From Bacteroidota bacterium (GTDB taxonomy: Bacteria > Bacteroidota > Bacteroidia > NS11-12g > UBA955), in the NCBI GenBank assembly GCA_018969565.1, contig JAGWYC010000008.1, forward strand, positions 1-20,540: a DNA stretch of 20,540 bases, given 5' to 3'. The notes beneath the pieces are model-generated. The model was not told where the DNA came from and ran no database searches. It saw nothing but the letters and a program-made list of their open reading frames with translations. Positions 1 through 8,300 of the stretch are shown here, one piece after another. The number at the start of each line of letters is the position of its first letter. The stretch's first letter is position 1. The position numbers and the translations under genes were made by a program.

Positions 1-858
1 CAAATACGCAGCCTGAAGCCCATTGTTTATTATGATATACATGGGCGTGCCAAATTCCTTTGCCAGCCTGCTATTCAATCGAATTCTGCGCACTAAAAAC
101 CCATTCACATAAAATTCGATGCAATCAAAGTTCCACTGACAAGCGTATGTATAAAATCTTTTATCGGTATCGGCAGGCAACCTGATTCCTGTGATGCGTT
201 GTCCTTTATTGCCCGCTTCTATGCTGCCGAAATGCAGGCTGTTGGTGAGCCTTCGGATACTCCGCCCTGTGCTCTTGCCATACATTTCAAATATGTCAAT
301 TTCCGGAGGCCAGCCATGCACAGGCGCTAACCAGAATGCCGGCCATACTGCCGGTCCTGAAGGTAATTTACAGCGCAGTTCGAAATATCCATAAAGCGTT
401 GAAAAGGAAATATCCGAGCAGATTAATCCTACCTGAAATGGCACGATGGTATCCCGGCCAAGTACATGCACCCGGGCGGGGCGATGGATGGCAAGAAGCC
501 TGAGCAGGCCGGAATCTGAGTGAACTGCAGTATCGGAATACCACTGGTGCATGTCGCCCGGATGAATATTACCCCAAGGCTGTCCGATTCGCCACTTATT
601 CCGGTCAAATGTGTTAAACTCATCCTGAAAGGCCAGTTTATAAGCCGAATCTAAATTCACCCGCCGCCCTTGATACAGGCGTTGTTTGTTCACGGAACGA
701 AGCCAGCTCATCCGACCCCGATATGCCAGGTTTTCAAGCGCAGATCTTATCGGGAACATCGGTTCAAAACGGCTTCGGACACCGGCTTCGGGCGTTGCGT
801 GTTGGGCGGCAAGCAGGCCGGGAATCATACAGGTCATCCAAAAGAAACTGTGGCGCAC
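1..858 (-). CDS. Secreted GH16 glycoside hydrolase (laminarinase/beta-glucanase-like), 3' end outside window
   Basis: The reverse strand stays open from about position 858 to the left edge. It carries the GH16 fold signature: an N-terminal 'AFQDEFNTFDRNKW' strand, 'GYFELRCKLP', 'WPAFWLAP', then the catalytic ExDxxE motif as 'EIDIFEMYG' (nucleophile and acid/base glutamates), and 'QWNFDCIEFYVNG'. ExDxxE is the beta-bulge form known from laminarinases and related endo-glycanases; the exact substrate cannot be told. A signal peptide (RHSFFWMTCMIPGLLAAQ) indicates export. I chose the GTG at 858 because it adds a charged n-region and lies 5 nt after a TTTG box (871-864); the ATG at 837 is the alternative. 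The gene is divergent from era. At least 286 residues are present and the C-terminus is cut by the window edge. Confidence 0.88.
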   Translation of the reverse strand, partial: MRHSFFWMTCMIPGLLAAQHATPEAGVRSRFEPMFPIRSALENLAYRGRMSWLRSVNKQRLYQGRRVNLDSAYKLAFQDEFNTFDRNKWRIGQPWGNIHPGDMHQWYSDTAVHSDSGLLRLLAIHRPARVHVLGRDTIVPFQVGLICSDISFSTLYGYFELRCKLPSGPAVWPAFWLAPVHGWPPEIDIFEMYGKSTGRSIRRLTNSLHFGSIEAGNKGQRITGIRLPADTDKRFYTYACQWNFDCIEFYVNGFLVRRIRLNSRLAKEFGTPMYIIINNGLQAAYL

Positions 859-863
859 AAACA

Positions 864-871
864 CAAAATTC
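864..871 (-). promoter_or_regulatory. Candidate -7 box for the GH16 gene
   Basis: On the reverse strand the sequence GAATTTTG resembles the Bacteroidota -7 consensus TAnnTTTG with one or two mismatches. It ends 5 nt before the GTG at 858, the same spacing as at the flavoenzyme gene (9926-9933 to ATG 9939). No -33 TTG was confirmed, so this is an inference. Confidence 0.35.
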
Positions 872-873
872 CG

Positions 874-880
874 TAATTTG
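874..880 (+). promoter_or_regulatory. Candidate -7 box for era
   Basis: TAATTTG lies 7 nt upstream of the era ATG, one base short of the Bacteroidota TAnnTTTG box. If used, the transcript would be leaderless or nearly so. The same TAATTTG string precedes the LOG gene (4579-4585), which supports it being a real element. Confidence 0.45.
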
Positions 881-887
881 TAGCTTT

Positions 888-1769
888 ATGGCTTTTCAAT
901 CCGGATTTGTGAGCATTATCGGCCTGCCCAACGCGGGTAAAAGCACTCTGTATAACCGCCTTGTGGGTGAAAAACTCAGCGTGGTAAATCCAAAAGCACA
1001 AACCACCAGACATCGCATTCTTGGCATTGTAAACCGCGAACAGGCACAGATTATATACAGCGATACACCCGGATTGGTGCGCAGGGTCAGCAATAAAATG
1101 CACGAACACATGGTCGGTGCAGTCATGGAAAGCCTGGATGATGCCGATGTGTTGATTTACCTGGCCAACCCCGGAGAACAGGCGCTTCCTGAATCTATTG
1201 CCGAACGCATTGGTCGCAGCAAGGCCGCGCTGATTATTGCCCTGAACAAAATAGACCTGGGCAATCAGGAGCAGATTGAAGCGGAAGTGGCACAGTGGAA
1301 GCAGCTTAATCCCAGTGCGGTTATACCGATGAGCGCCCTGCATGGATTTAATATCGAAGCGCTGGAACAACTGATTATCAGTCTGCTTCCGGAACATCCG
1401 GCCTATTTCCCGGAAGACCAGTTGACCGATCGCACGGAACGCTTTTTTGTCAATGAAATCATCCGCGGCAAAATACTCACGTACTACAGCAAGGAAATCC
1501 CTTACTCTATTGAGGTGGTGACCCAGTCATTCAAAGACAATAAGAACCTGCTGAAAATTCATGCTGAAATTATCTGCGAACGCGAGTCGCAAAAGGCTAT
1601 TCTGATTGGTCAGAACGGTAAAGCATTGAAGCGAACAGCTACGGCGGCAAGACAGGATTTGGAGGCCTTCTTCGGAAAACAGGTGTTTCTGGATGTTCGG
1701 GTGAAGGTGCGCGAAGACTGGCGCGACAAGGATTCTTACCTGCGGGAGTTCGGCTATCAGAACGATTAA
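888..1769 (+). CDS. era: GTPase Era (ribosome assembly)
   Basis: The 293-residue product is a full-length Era, a membrane-associated GTPase that binds the 3' end of 16S rRNA and acts in maturation of the 30S subunit. The GTP-binding motifs are visible: G1 GLPNAGKST (residues 12-20), G2 around QTTRHR, G3 DTPG (59-62), G4 NKID (120-123) and G5 SAL. A C-terminal KH domain follows with IGQNGKALKRTATAARQDLE. The frame is open upstream to 723, but homology starts at MAFQSGFVSIIGLPNAG, so ATG 888 is the start. That codon also follows a -7 box directly, and an upstream start would overlap the divergent GH16 gene. Its TAA shares four bases (TTAA, 1766-1769) with the stop of the convergent gene. Confidence 0.97.
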   Translation: MAFQSGFVSIIGLPNAGKSTLYNRLVGEKLSVVNPKAQTTRHRILGIVNREQAQIIYSDTPGLVRRVSNKMHEHMVGAVMESLDDADVLIYLANPGEQALPESIAERIGRSKAALIIALNKIDLGNQEQIEAEVAQWKQLNPSAVIPMSALHGFNIEALEQLIISLLPEHPAYFPEDQLTDRTERFFVNEIIRGKILTYYSKEIPYSIEVVTQSFKDNKNLLKIHAEIICERESQKAILIGQNGKALKRTATAARQDLEAFFGKQVFLDVRVKVREDWRDKDSYLREFGYQND

Positions 1770-3289
1770 CCCCGCTGCTGTGCGGGCCGGAACATGCCCA
1801 GAATTTCATCTACATAGCGTCGGTCATTGCACAAACGCGGCACCTTGTGCTGACCGCCCAGTTTGCCTCTTTGCTTCATCCAGGCGTGGAAAATTCCTTC
1901 AGGCACCACACGGACTTTAGGCATGTGCAGGGCTAAATCCTTCTGCCGCTTGGCCTCATAGTCGCTGTTACAGGCTTTGAGGGTTTGGTCCAGCACTTCG
2001 GTAAAACGCTGTATGTCATCAGGTGCTTGTTCGAACTCCACCAGCCATTCGTGACCGGGTTCTTCAGCACTCATGTAAACCGGCGCAGCGGTGTATTCAC
2101 GAACCCTTGCGGCTGTGGCCGCACAGGCTTCCCGGATGGCTCGGTCGGCATTGTCAATCATCAGTTCCTCGCCAAAGGCATTCATAAACAGGCGTGTGCG
2201 GCCGCTGATGGTGAAACGATATGGCGAGGTACTCGAAAACGTGATGGTATCACCAAGTTGATAACGCCATAAACCACTGTTTGTAGAGATGACTAGGGCA
2301 TAGTTGACCCCTGCCTGCACTTCCGACAAAGGATATACCGGAGGTTCCGCTTCGTCCATGCGGTCAGTGGGAATAAATTCATAAAACACCCCGTAATCCG
2401 TCATCAGCAGCATTTCGCGGGCACCGGGAACATCCTGGATGCCAAAAAAGCCTTCACTGGCATTGTAGGTCTCCAGATATTGCATGCCGGAGCCCTGAAT
2501 GAGCGAAGAAAACTGGTCGTAATAAGGTACAAAGCTCACGCCCCCGTGGATATAGAGTTCCAGGTCAGGCCAGATTTCACGGATATTCTTCTTTCCGGTC
2601 ATGTCCAGCAGACGCTGAAACAGCACTAAGGTCCAAGTGGGCACCCCGGAAATACTGGTCACATGCTCATGCAGGGTTGCCTCGGCCATCTTTTCCAGTT
2701 TCTCCTCCCAGTGTTCCATCAGTGCAATGGATAAATCAGGGGTTTTCAGGAAGCTCGCCCATACCGGCATGTGGTTCATCAGCACCGCGCTGAGGTCGCC
2801 ATACCAGGAGTTTTCGTTGTGCTGGTTTACGCTGTGACTGCCCCCGATGAGCAGATTCTTGCCTTCAAATATTTTGGTATCTGGGAAGGAAGCGCAGTAA
2901 AAAGTGAGCACATCTCTGCCGCCCTTAAAATGACATTCTTCCAGTGATTCAAAGCTTACAGGGATGAATTTACTCTTATCGTTGGTTGTGCCGCTGGATT
3001 TGGCAAACCAATAGATGTCACCCGGCCAGAGCAGGCCCTGTTCGCCGGCCATGGTTCGCTCGATATAAGGTTTCAGTGATTCGTAATCCTGCAGCGGCAC
3101 CTGCCTTTTAAATTGCTCGTAATTCTGGATTCCCGCGAAATTGTGCAGCCTGCCGAATTCGGTGTAGCGACCGGCCTCCAGCAGGTTTTGCAGCATGCGT
3201 TCCTGCGTGTCGAGCGGTTTGTACAGTACATCCTCCAGGCTGTTGATGCGCTGACGGAAGTACCAACTGATGAGTGGTCCCAGAATCAT
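1766..3289 (-). CDS. GH3 auxin-responsive promoter family protein (acyl-adenylating amido-synthetase fold)
   Basis: The 507-residue protein has the hallmarks of the plant GH3 family and its bacterial relatives, members of the ANL (acyl-adenylating) superfamily. They include an ATP/phosphate loop SSGTT followed by KFIP (98-110), GVPTW (215-219), the acyl-binding/adenylate motif YNASEGFFGIQ (275-285), MTDYGVFYEFIP (about 296-307) and WRYQLGD (about 342). Plant members join amino acids to auxin or jasmonate; the substrate of bacterial homologues is generally unknown, so only carboxylate activation is predicted. There is no signal peptide, so it should be cytoplasmic. Its ATG overlaps the stop of the upstream M28 peptidase gene (ATGA, 3286-3289), showing translational coupling. 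Length is slightly below the about 570-600 of plant members. Confidence 0.9.
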   Translation of the reverse strand: MILGPLISWYFRQRINSLEDVLYKPLDTQERMLQNLLEAGRYTEFGRLHNFAGIQNYEQFKRQVPLQDYESLKPYIERTMAGEQGLLWPGDIYWFAKSSGTTNDKSKFIPVSFESLEECHFKGGRDVLTFYCASFPDTKIFEGKNLLIGGSHSVNQHNENSWYGDLSAVLMNHMPVWASFLKTPDLSIALMEHWEEKLEKMAEATLHEHVTSISGVPTWTLVLFQRLLDMTGKKNIREIWPDLELYIHGGVSFVPYYDQFSSLIQGSGMQYLETYNASEGFFGIQDVPGAREMLLMTDYGVFYEFIPTDRMDEAEPPVYPLSEVQAGVNYALVISTNSGLWRYQLGDTITFSSTSPYRFTISGRTRLFMNAFGEELMIDNADRAIREACAATAARVREYTAAPVYMSAEEPGHEWLVEFEQAPDDIQRFTEVLDQTLKACNSDYEAKRQKDLALHMPKVRVVPEGIFHAWMKQRGKLGGQHKVPRLCNDRRYVDEILGMFRPAQQRG

Positions 3290-4557
3290 TGGCCTGCGGT
3301 TAAATGTTCCAAAAAGCTGCGGTACAAGCGGTAAGTATGCACGTATCCATGCAAAGTTAAGGTTTGCGGCACATCATCGGTACTGTGGTAGGCGGGTCTT
3401 GGACCGGACAGGTAGCCGAAGAAAGATGGAACCCCGGCTTCGGTAAAGAAATAATGGTCAGAGTTGGCCGCCTTCCCGCGTTTGTTGATGGCCGGCAGGA
3501 ACTGAAATTGCCGGTTGAGGCTATCCAATATGGAAAATTCCCTGGGGAAGATGGTCGCGTTTACCACGGTCATTCCTGTTTCACCGGTTCCCATGAGGTC
3601 AAGATTCAGCAAAAAGCGAATGCGATTCAGTGGCAACACGCGGTCGCGTATCAATGCAGCGGAGCCCAGCAGGCCTGCTTCTTCCGCAGCGAAAAAAACC
3701 ACTACCACACTGTAAGGTAGGGGTTTGAGCACAGAACCACGCGCCAGATCCATAACCATTGCCACACCGGAAGCATTGTCGTTTGCGCCGGGGAATATGG
3801 CCTTCCCCATGCGTCCGAGGTGGTCGTAATGGGCGGTCAATACGAGCAGTGAATCCGGCATGTGGGTCCCCGGAATAAAACCAATTACATTGCTGCACGT
3901 TTGCTCAGGCCTGAATTCGTTTTTGACCCGCAGATTCAACTGTGCTCCATGTTGAAGCCGGTCCGCGCGCAACAATAAGGTTACTTTTTGATCTACTGCT
4001 TGCGCAACACCCCAGGCAGGGAGGCGAGGGACCGCATTTATCTGCACGGGAACAGGGTGCAATGCACGCATTTGCGCAACACGCTTCCCCCAAAGAGGAT
4101 GGCGCAGCATGGCCTCGGGAACCGCAGCCACCGAATCCTGAAGCCGCCAGGGCCCGCCGGGATACGTGAGGGTATCCGCCCAGGACCATACCCGTATCAC
4201 GAAGCTTCCCTTCCATCCCGGGGAGGCCTCGTCAATCAGGTATTCTATACCGGGCTTCAAGGTTCTTCCTTGCAGTTTTACTTCTGTAACAGGCAAGGTG
4301 TTCACCGGCATATTGAAATGGTGTATATATGAACCCTTCCAGGGCTGAACGCCCGCATTGCGCAACTGTTGTTCCAGGTATCCTGCGGCCTTAAGTGCGC
4401 CTTTGTTGATATAGCCCCTACCCTCGTATTTCCTGCTGCACAGTTCTTCAATCAGCTTTCTTGCCCTTGCTGAATCCTGCGCTGCTGCGGTTCCGAAGAG
4501 AAACCCCGGAACAAGCAGTATCCAACTTCCTGCATCACGTAAAAAACCCAAACACAT
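3286..4557 (-). CDS. Secreted M28 family zinc peptidase (aminopeptidase-like)
   Basis: The 423-residue product begins with a signal peptide (about 1-26, ending GTAAAQ). Its C-terminal half is an M28 di-zinc peptidase domain. The metal and catalytic residues are all visible: AHYDHLG (H243, D245), GANDNASG (D260), FAAEEAGLLGS (E292 catalytic, E293 metal), NLDLMG (D320) and AYHSTDD (H391). The middle (about 100-220) fits the protease-associated insert region common in this family. The frame is open upstream to 5253, but that part runs antisense through the LOG gene and has no family similarity; ATG 4557 gives the signal peptide and follows a perfect -7 box (4586-4593). It is the first gene of a two-gene operon with the GH3-family gene. 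M28 enzymes release N-terminal amino acids or deamidate peptides; the substrate is not known here. Confidence 0.92.
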   Translation of the reverse strand: MCLGFLRDAGSWILLVPGFLFGTAAAQDSARARKLIEELCSRKYEGRGYINKGALKAAGYLEQQLRNAGVQPWKGSYIHHFNMPVNTLPVTEVKLQGRTLKPGIEYLIDEASPGWKGSFVIRVWSWADTLTYPGGPWRLQDSVAAVPEAMLRHPLWGKRVAQMRALHPVPVQINAVPRLPAWGVAQAVDQKVTLLLRADRLQHGAQLNLRVKNEFRPEQTCSNVIGFIPGTHMPDSLLVLTAHYDHLGRMGKAIFPGANDNASGVAMVMDLARGSVLKPLPYSVVVVFFAAEEAGLLGSAALIRDRVLPLNRIRFLLNLDLMGTGETGMTVVNATIFPREFSILDSLNRQFQFLPAINKRGKAANSDHYFFTEAGVPSFFGYLSGPRPAYHSTDDVPQTLTLHGYVHTYRLYRSFLEHLTAGQ

Positions 4558-4578
4558 GAATTCCTGTTCCCTCCCCCG

Positions 4579-4593
4579 TAATTTGCAAAAATA
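4579..4593. promoter_or_regulatory. Back-to-back -7 boxes of divergent promoters (LOG gene and M28-GH3 operon)
   Basis: The 15-nt stretch TAATTTGCAAAAATA contains TAATTTG on the + strand (4579-4585) and, abutting it, TATTTTTG on the - strand (4586-4593). The latter is a perfect match to the Bacteroidota TAnnTTTG box. The + box ends 11 nt before the LOG ATG (4597); the - box ends 28 nt before the M28 ATG (4557). Possible -33 TTG elements for the - strand lie at 4610-4612 or 4616-4618. The two promoters would overlap almost fully. Confidence 0.6.
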
Positions 4594-4596
4594 ACC

Positions 4597-5361
4597 ATGA
4601 ACGTAATTCCAAAACCAACCGGACCTGAAGAAGAGATATACCTGGAAGGTGCGCGCAGCCGCGGTTATGAAACACGGTTTGCCTTCAAGGTGATGTGGGA
4701 ATTTATCAAGGGCTTCCGAACACTGCACTTTGTTGGACCCTGCGTGACAGTGTTCGGCTCGGCGCGTTACAAAGAGGGTCATCCCTATTATGATATGGCA
4801 AGACAAGTAGGCGGAGCCATTGCCAAAGCCGGGTTTACCACGATGACCGGCGGTGGACCCGGGATTATGGAGGCAGCCAACCGGGGTGCCTGTGATGAGG
4901 AAGGACGCAGCGTGGGCGTAAACATCGTGCTGCCGATGGAACAAGAGCCTAACCCTTACCTGGACACACAGGTTACCATACGATATTTCTTTGTTCGCAA
5001 GGTTCTGCTGCTCAAGTACTCCTACGGCTTTGTGGTATTGCCCGGCGGATTCGGTACCATGGATGAACTTTTTGAAACGCTCACCCTGGTGCAAACCCGC
5101 AGCATCCGCGATTTCCCCATTGTGTTGATGGGAAAGGATTACTATAAGGAACTCTGGGCCGCATTGAAAGATATGGTAGTGGAGGGAACCATTTCTGCCG
5201 ACGACCTGAAATTGGTATTGCTCACCGACGACCCCAACGAGGCCATTGACCATATTGGCTATTATGTAGGCCGGAATTTCAGGGTACTTCGCCGCCGCCG
5301 CCCGTTCTGGTGGCTGTTCGAAAATTCCCGTCGCGTTTGGAAAAAACCCGTCAACGCATAA
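4597..5361 (+). CDS. LOG family protein, TIGR00730-type Rossmann fold nucleoside-5'-monophosphate phosphoribohydrolase
   Basis: The 254-residue protein carries both signatures of the LOG ('lonely guy') family: GGGPGIMEA (85-93) and PGGFGTMDE (149-157). Together they form the nucleotide-binding and catalytic site that cleaves ribose-5-phosphate from a nucleoside monophosphate. Plant and some bacterial members release active cytokinins this way; others act on AMP or similar nucleotides, so cytokinin production cannot be assumed. There is no signal peptide, so the protein is cytoplasmic. An N-terminal extension of about 45 residues precedes the VTVFGSAR strand. It is divergent from the M28-GH3 operon and its 3' end overlaps the convergent M4 protease gene by 11 bp. 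Confidence 0.93.
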   Translation: MNVIPKPTGPEEEIYLEGARSRGYETRFAFKVMWEFIKGFRTLHFVGPCVTVFGSARYKEGHPYYDMARQVGGAIAKAGFTTMTGGGPGIMEAANRGACDEEGRSVGVNIVLPMEQEPNPYLDTQVTIRYFFVRKVLLLKYSYGFVVLPGGFGTMDELFETLTLVQTRSIRDFPIVLMGKDYYKELWAALKDMVVEGTISADDLKLVLLTDDPNEAIDHIGYYVGRNFRVLRRRRPFWWLFENSRRVWKKPVNA

Positions 5362-8300
5362 GGTTGATGGTTTCCCGCTCGAAGTGGGTCTTGTCTTCCC
5401 AGTCTTTTACAAACACCTTCACCGCATAGATACCCTGCAAGGCGGGTTTGCCGTCAAAGGTTCCATCCCAGCCGTGCTGTTCATCACCGCGGAACATCAG
5501 CGCACCCCAACGGTTATACACTTCAAAGTGCATCCACTTATGGCCGATAACTGTGGGCTTATAAACATCATTGAGGCCGTCTCCGTTAGGCGTGAATGAG
5601 TTGGGAACCGACAGCATATACACATCGCGCACCAACAAAGGTTTATCCATGGTGTCGGCACAGCCTATGCTGTTGCGCACGATGAGCCTTACCAAATAGG
5701 TGCCGGTATCGCTGTAGCTATGCTGTGGATTCGCATCGGTGCTTCCGCCTCCATCACCGAATTCCCAGGAGTAAGTCTGCGCATACTTGGATAAGTCGGT
5801 GAAGGTGGTGAGCGGATTCAGCGAGGTGGGATTCAACGGATTCCAACTGAAGTCGGCAACAGGCTGTCCATGTACGCGTATGAAGGCGGGTTTCTGGAAA
5901 GAATCCACACAACCATCGGCATTCTTCACTACCTGTTTCACCCCGTAGAGCCCTGTATCGCGGAACGTCCTGTTGCCATTGCTGCCGCTGACCTTCTGAC
6001 CATCGGACCAGGTCCAGTTCCAGCTTACTGCGCCGAAACTCAGGTTCGTGATGGAAGCCTGAATACCTGAGCACACATTGAATGACACAGGCGCTGCTCC
6101 GGCCACGGGAGGAGTGCTCACCGTAACATATACAGAATCGGTGAGTGTGCGGGAACAATTGTCGCTCACAGAGTAATGGAAGAAGCCTGATGTAAGTGGT
6201 TTAAATCTGAATGGATTTGGAGCATTGTAGGTACTGCCCATCCATGTAATGCTGCGGGCAAGCGGCAAACCGCCGGACAACACCAGATTCACCTGCACGG
6301 AATCACCGGGGCAAACCAGGTTTTTATACACCGGAGCGGCGGCCAGTTTAGCCCGAACAGTTACATTGACCTGCGCGGTATCCGGGCTTACGGTGCAGCC
6401 ATCACTTAAAATTGCTGTGTACGTGGTATTGCTCAACGGGGAAACACTATGCGTGGTACCGCTGCCCAGCCCCTGGTTCCAGGTAAGATTGTATCCGGAG
6501 GGAAGTCCTCCTGCCGGAATTGCATTCAACGTGAGCGGAGCGCCATAACAGATTTGTGTATCGCGGTTCAGGGTGAGCTGCAGAGGCAGACGCACGTTAA
6601 CTTTTGCGCTGTCCGTAACCGGATTCATGCATCCGTCGCTCAGCGTTAAAAGGTACACTGTACTTTTATTTGGTGTAACGGTTTGCGTTTTATTGCCTGC
6701 GGGAAGTCCCTGATTCCAGGTGTACTGATATTTCGTAGGGTTGCCTCCGGCGGAAGTGGATCTTAGCATTACAGAGCGTCCAACGCAGATCAGGGTGTCC
6801 GGGTCCAGGGTTACTTTCAGCAGCGGACGATAGCGCACATAGATAGAATCCGAAGTTGCGGGTACAGAGCAGCCGTCGCTGAGGGTAACCTTGTACCAGC
6901 CATTTGTGGCCGGCTTGGTTTTCTTACTCGAGCCAAGTCCGAGGCCGCGATTCCATAAATACTGGTATTTGAGTGTATCTCCTCCGGAAGCGAAGGCACT
7001 CAGCCTTACGGAATCAGGAGCACAAAGCAGCGTGTCGGCGGTTTTCACCGAAACTTTGAGGGCAGGCTTTACCCATATCTTCACTTGGGCTGTATCCTGC
7101 CGGTCGGTACACCCATCAGAAATAACAGCCTGGTAAACCGTGGTTGTCCCGGGTTTTACAGAAACCGTGGTTCCGTTCAGGTTACCCGGATTCCAGGTGA
7201 GTTTCCTGGTCGCCGAACGCCCTCCTCCAATGGTGGCGCGCAAAGTGGCCGAGGTGCCACTGCAAATCACGCTGTCTTTCATCACCTTAAGGCTCAGTGG
7301 TTTCAATACCGTAAGCTTCACCTGATCGCTCACGGAAAGACCGGAGCACACGTCGTAAAGGGTTACCGTATAAGTAGTAGTATCTGTAGGTTTTACAAAG
7401 GGGGAAACACCGGCTGGCCAGCCTTTCCAGCTAACCCGCAGGTCGGGGGCGTAGCCGCCGGAGGTGGTAGCCTTGAGTTGCATGGAGTCGCCATAGCAAA
7501 GCGTAGTATCATTGCCTGCGTTCACCTTCAGCGGCTTTCGCACCGAATAGTATTTCGCCTTGAAGCCTTTACCCACCACCAGTTGGTCGCTGAAGAATTT
7601 GAAGGTTACGGTATTACCGGGAATGCGAATGGGTAAACCGCCGTTCATCAGTCCTGTCGTAGTTTTCCAGGGTGTGGCACCGGTGAATTTCCATCCCGCA
7701 TATAAGTAAATGGTATCGAACTTCTGCTCCAGGTCCACCATGGTAAACTGCACAATCATGCTATCCGCGCCTGGGTCGGTGAGGTGCAATACAGAAGTGT
7801 TGTTCTGGAAGTAATTTCCTTCCCCGCCCTGGTCGTACACAATGCCTTTGCAGGCCTGGGCGGTATCTCTGCCTGAGGCCGGCATCAGAATACCCTGGCA
7901 GATGTCAAGGGTTGAATCTACCCTGATCCAGGCCTTTTTGGTGATGGAATCATACTTGTTCTTGAAGCAACTGGTGGCCTTCAGTTTCACCGTAAAATTG
8001 CCATAGCTGAGGTAGGTATTGGAAGGATTATATACTTTGGAAGTGTTGCCGTCGCCAAACCACCATTCTGCTGCTTTTGCATTGGAACTGGTGTTGATGA
8101 AATTCACCTTGGCAGGCGTGCGACAGAAAAAGGTATCTGACACAAAATCTGCCTTCACAAAAGCGCTGTCGTAGGCATTTCCAATACCCACCGCATACCA
8201 GGCATTGGTGGTGCTGATCACTTCTTTGGAACAGTTTCCATACAAATCGGCTGCCGACATGATGCCATAGGTGCGTGCATCGGCATAATTAGATGAAGGC

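Noticed and set aside
723..887. N-terminal extension of the era frame to 723
   Set aside because: The extra 55 residues have no Era similarity, overlap the divergent GH16 gene and lie upstream of the -7 box at 874-880. ATG 888 fits the family.
4558..5253. Upstream extension of the M28 peptidase frame (232 residues)
   Set aside because: It runs antisense through the well-supported LOG gene and lacks family similarity. The signal peptide begins at 4557, just after a -7 box.
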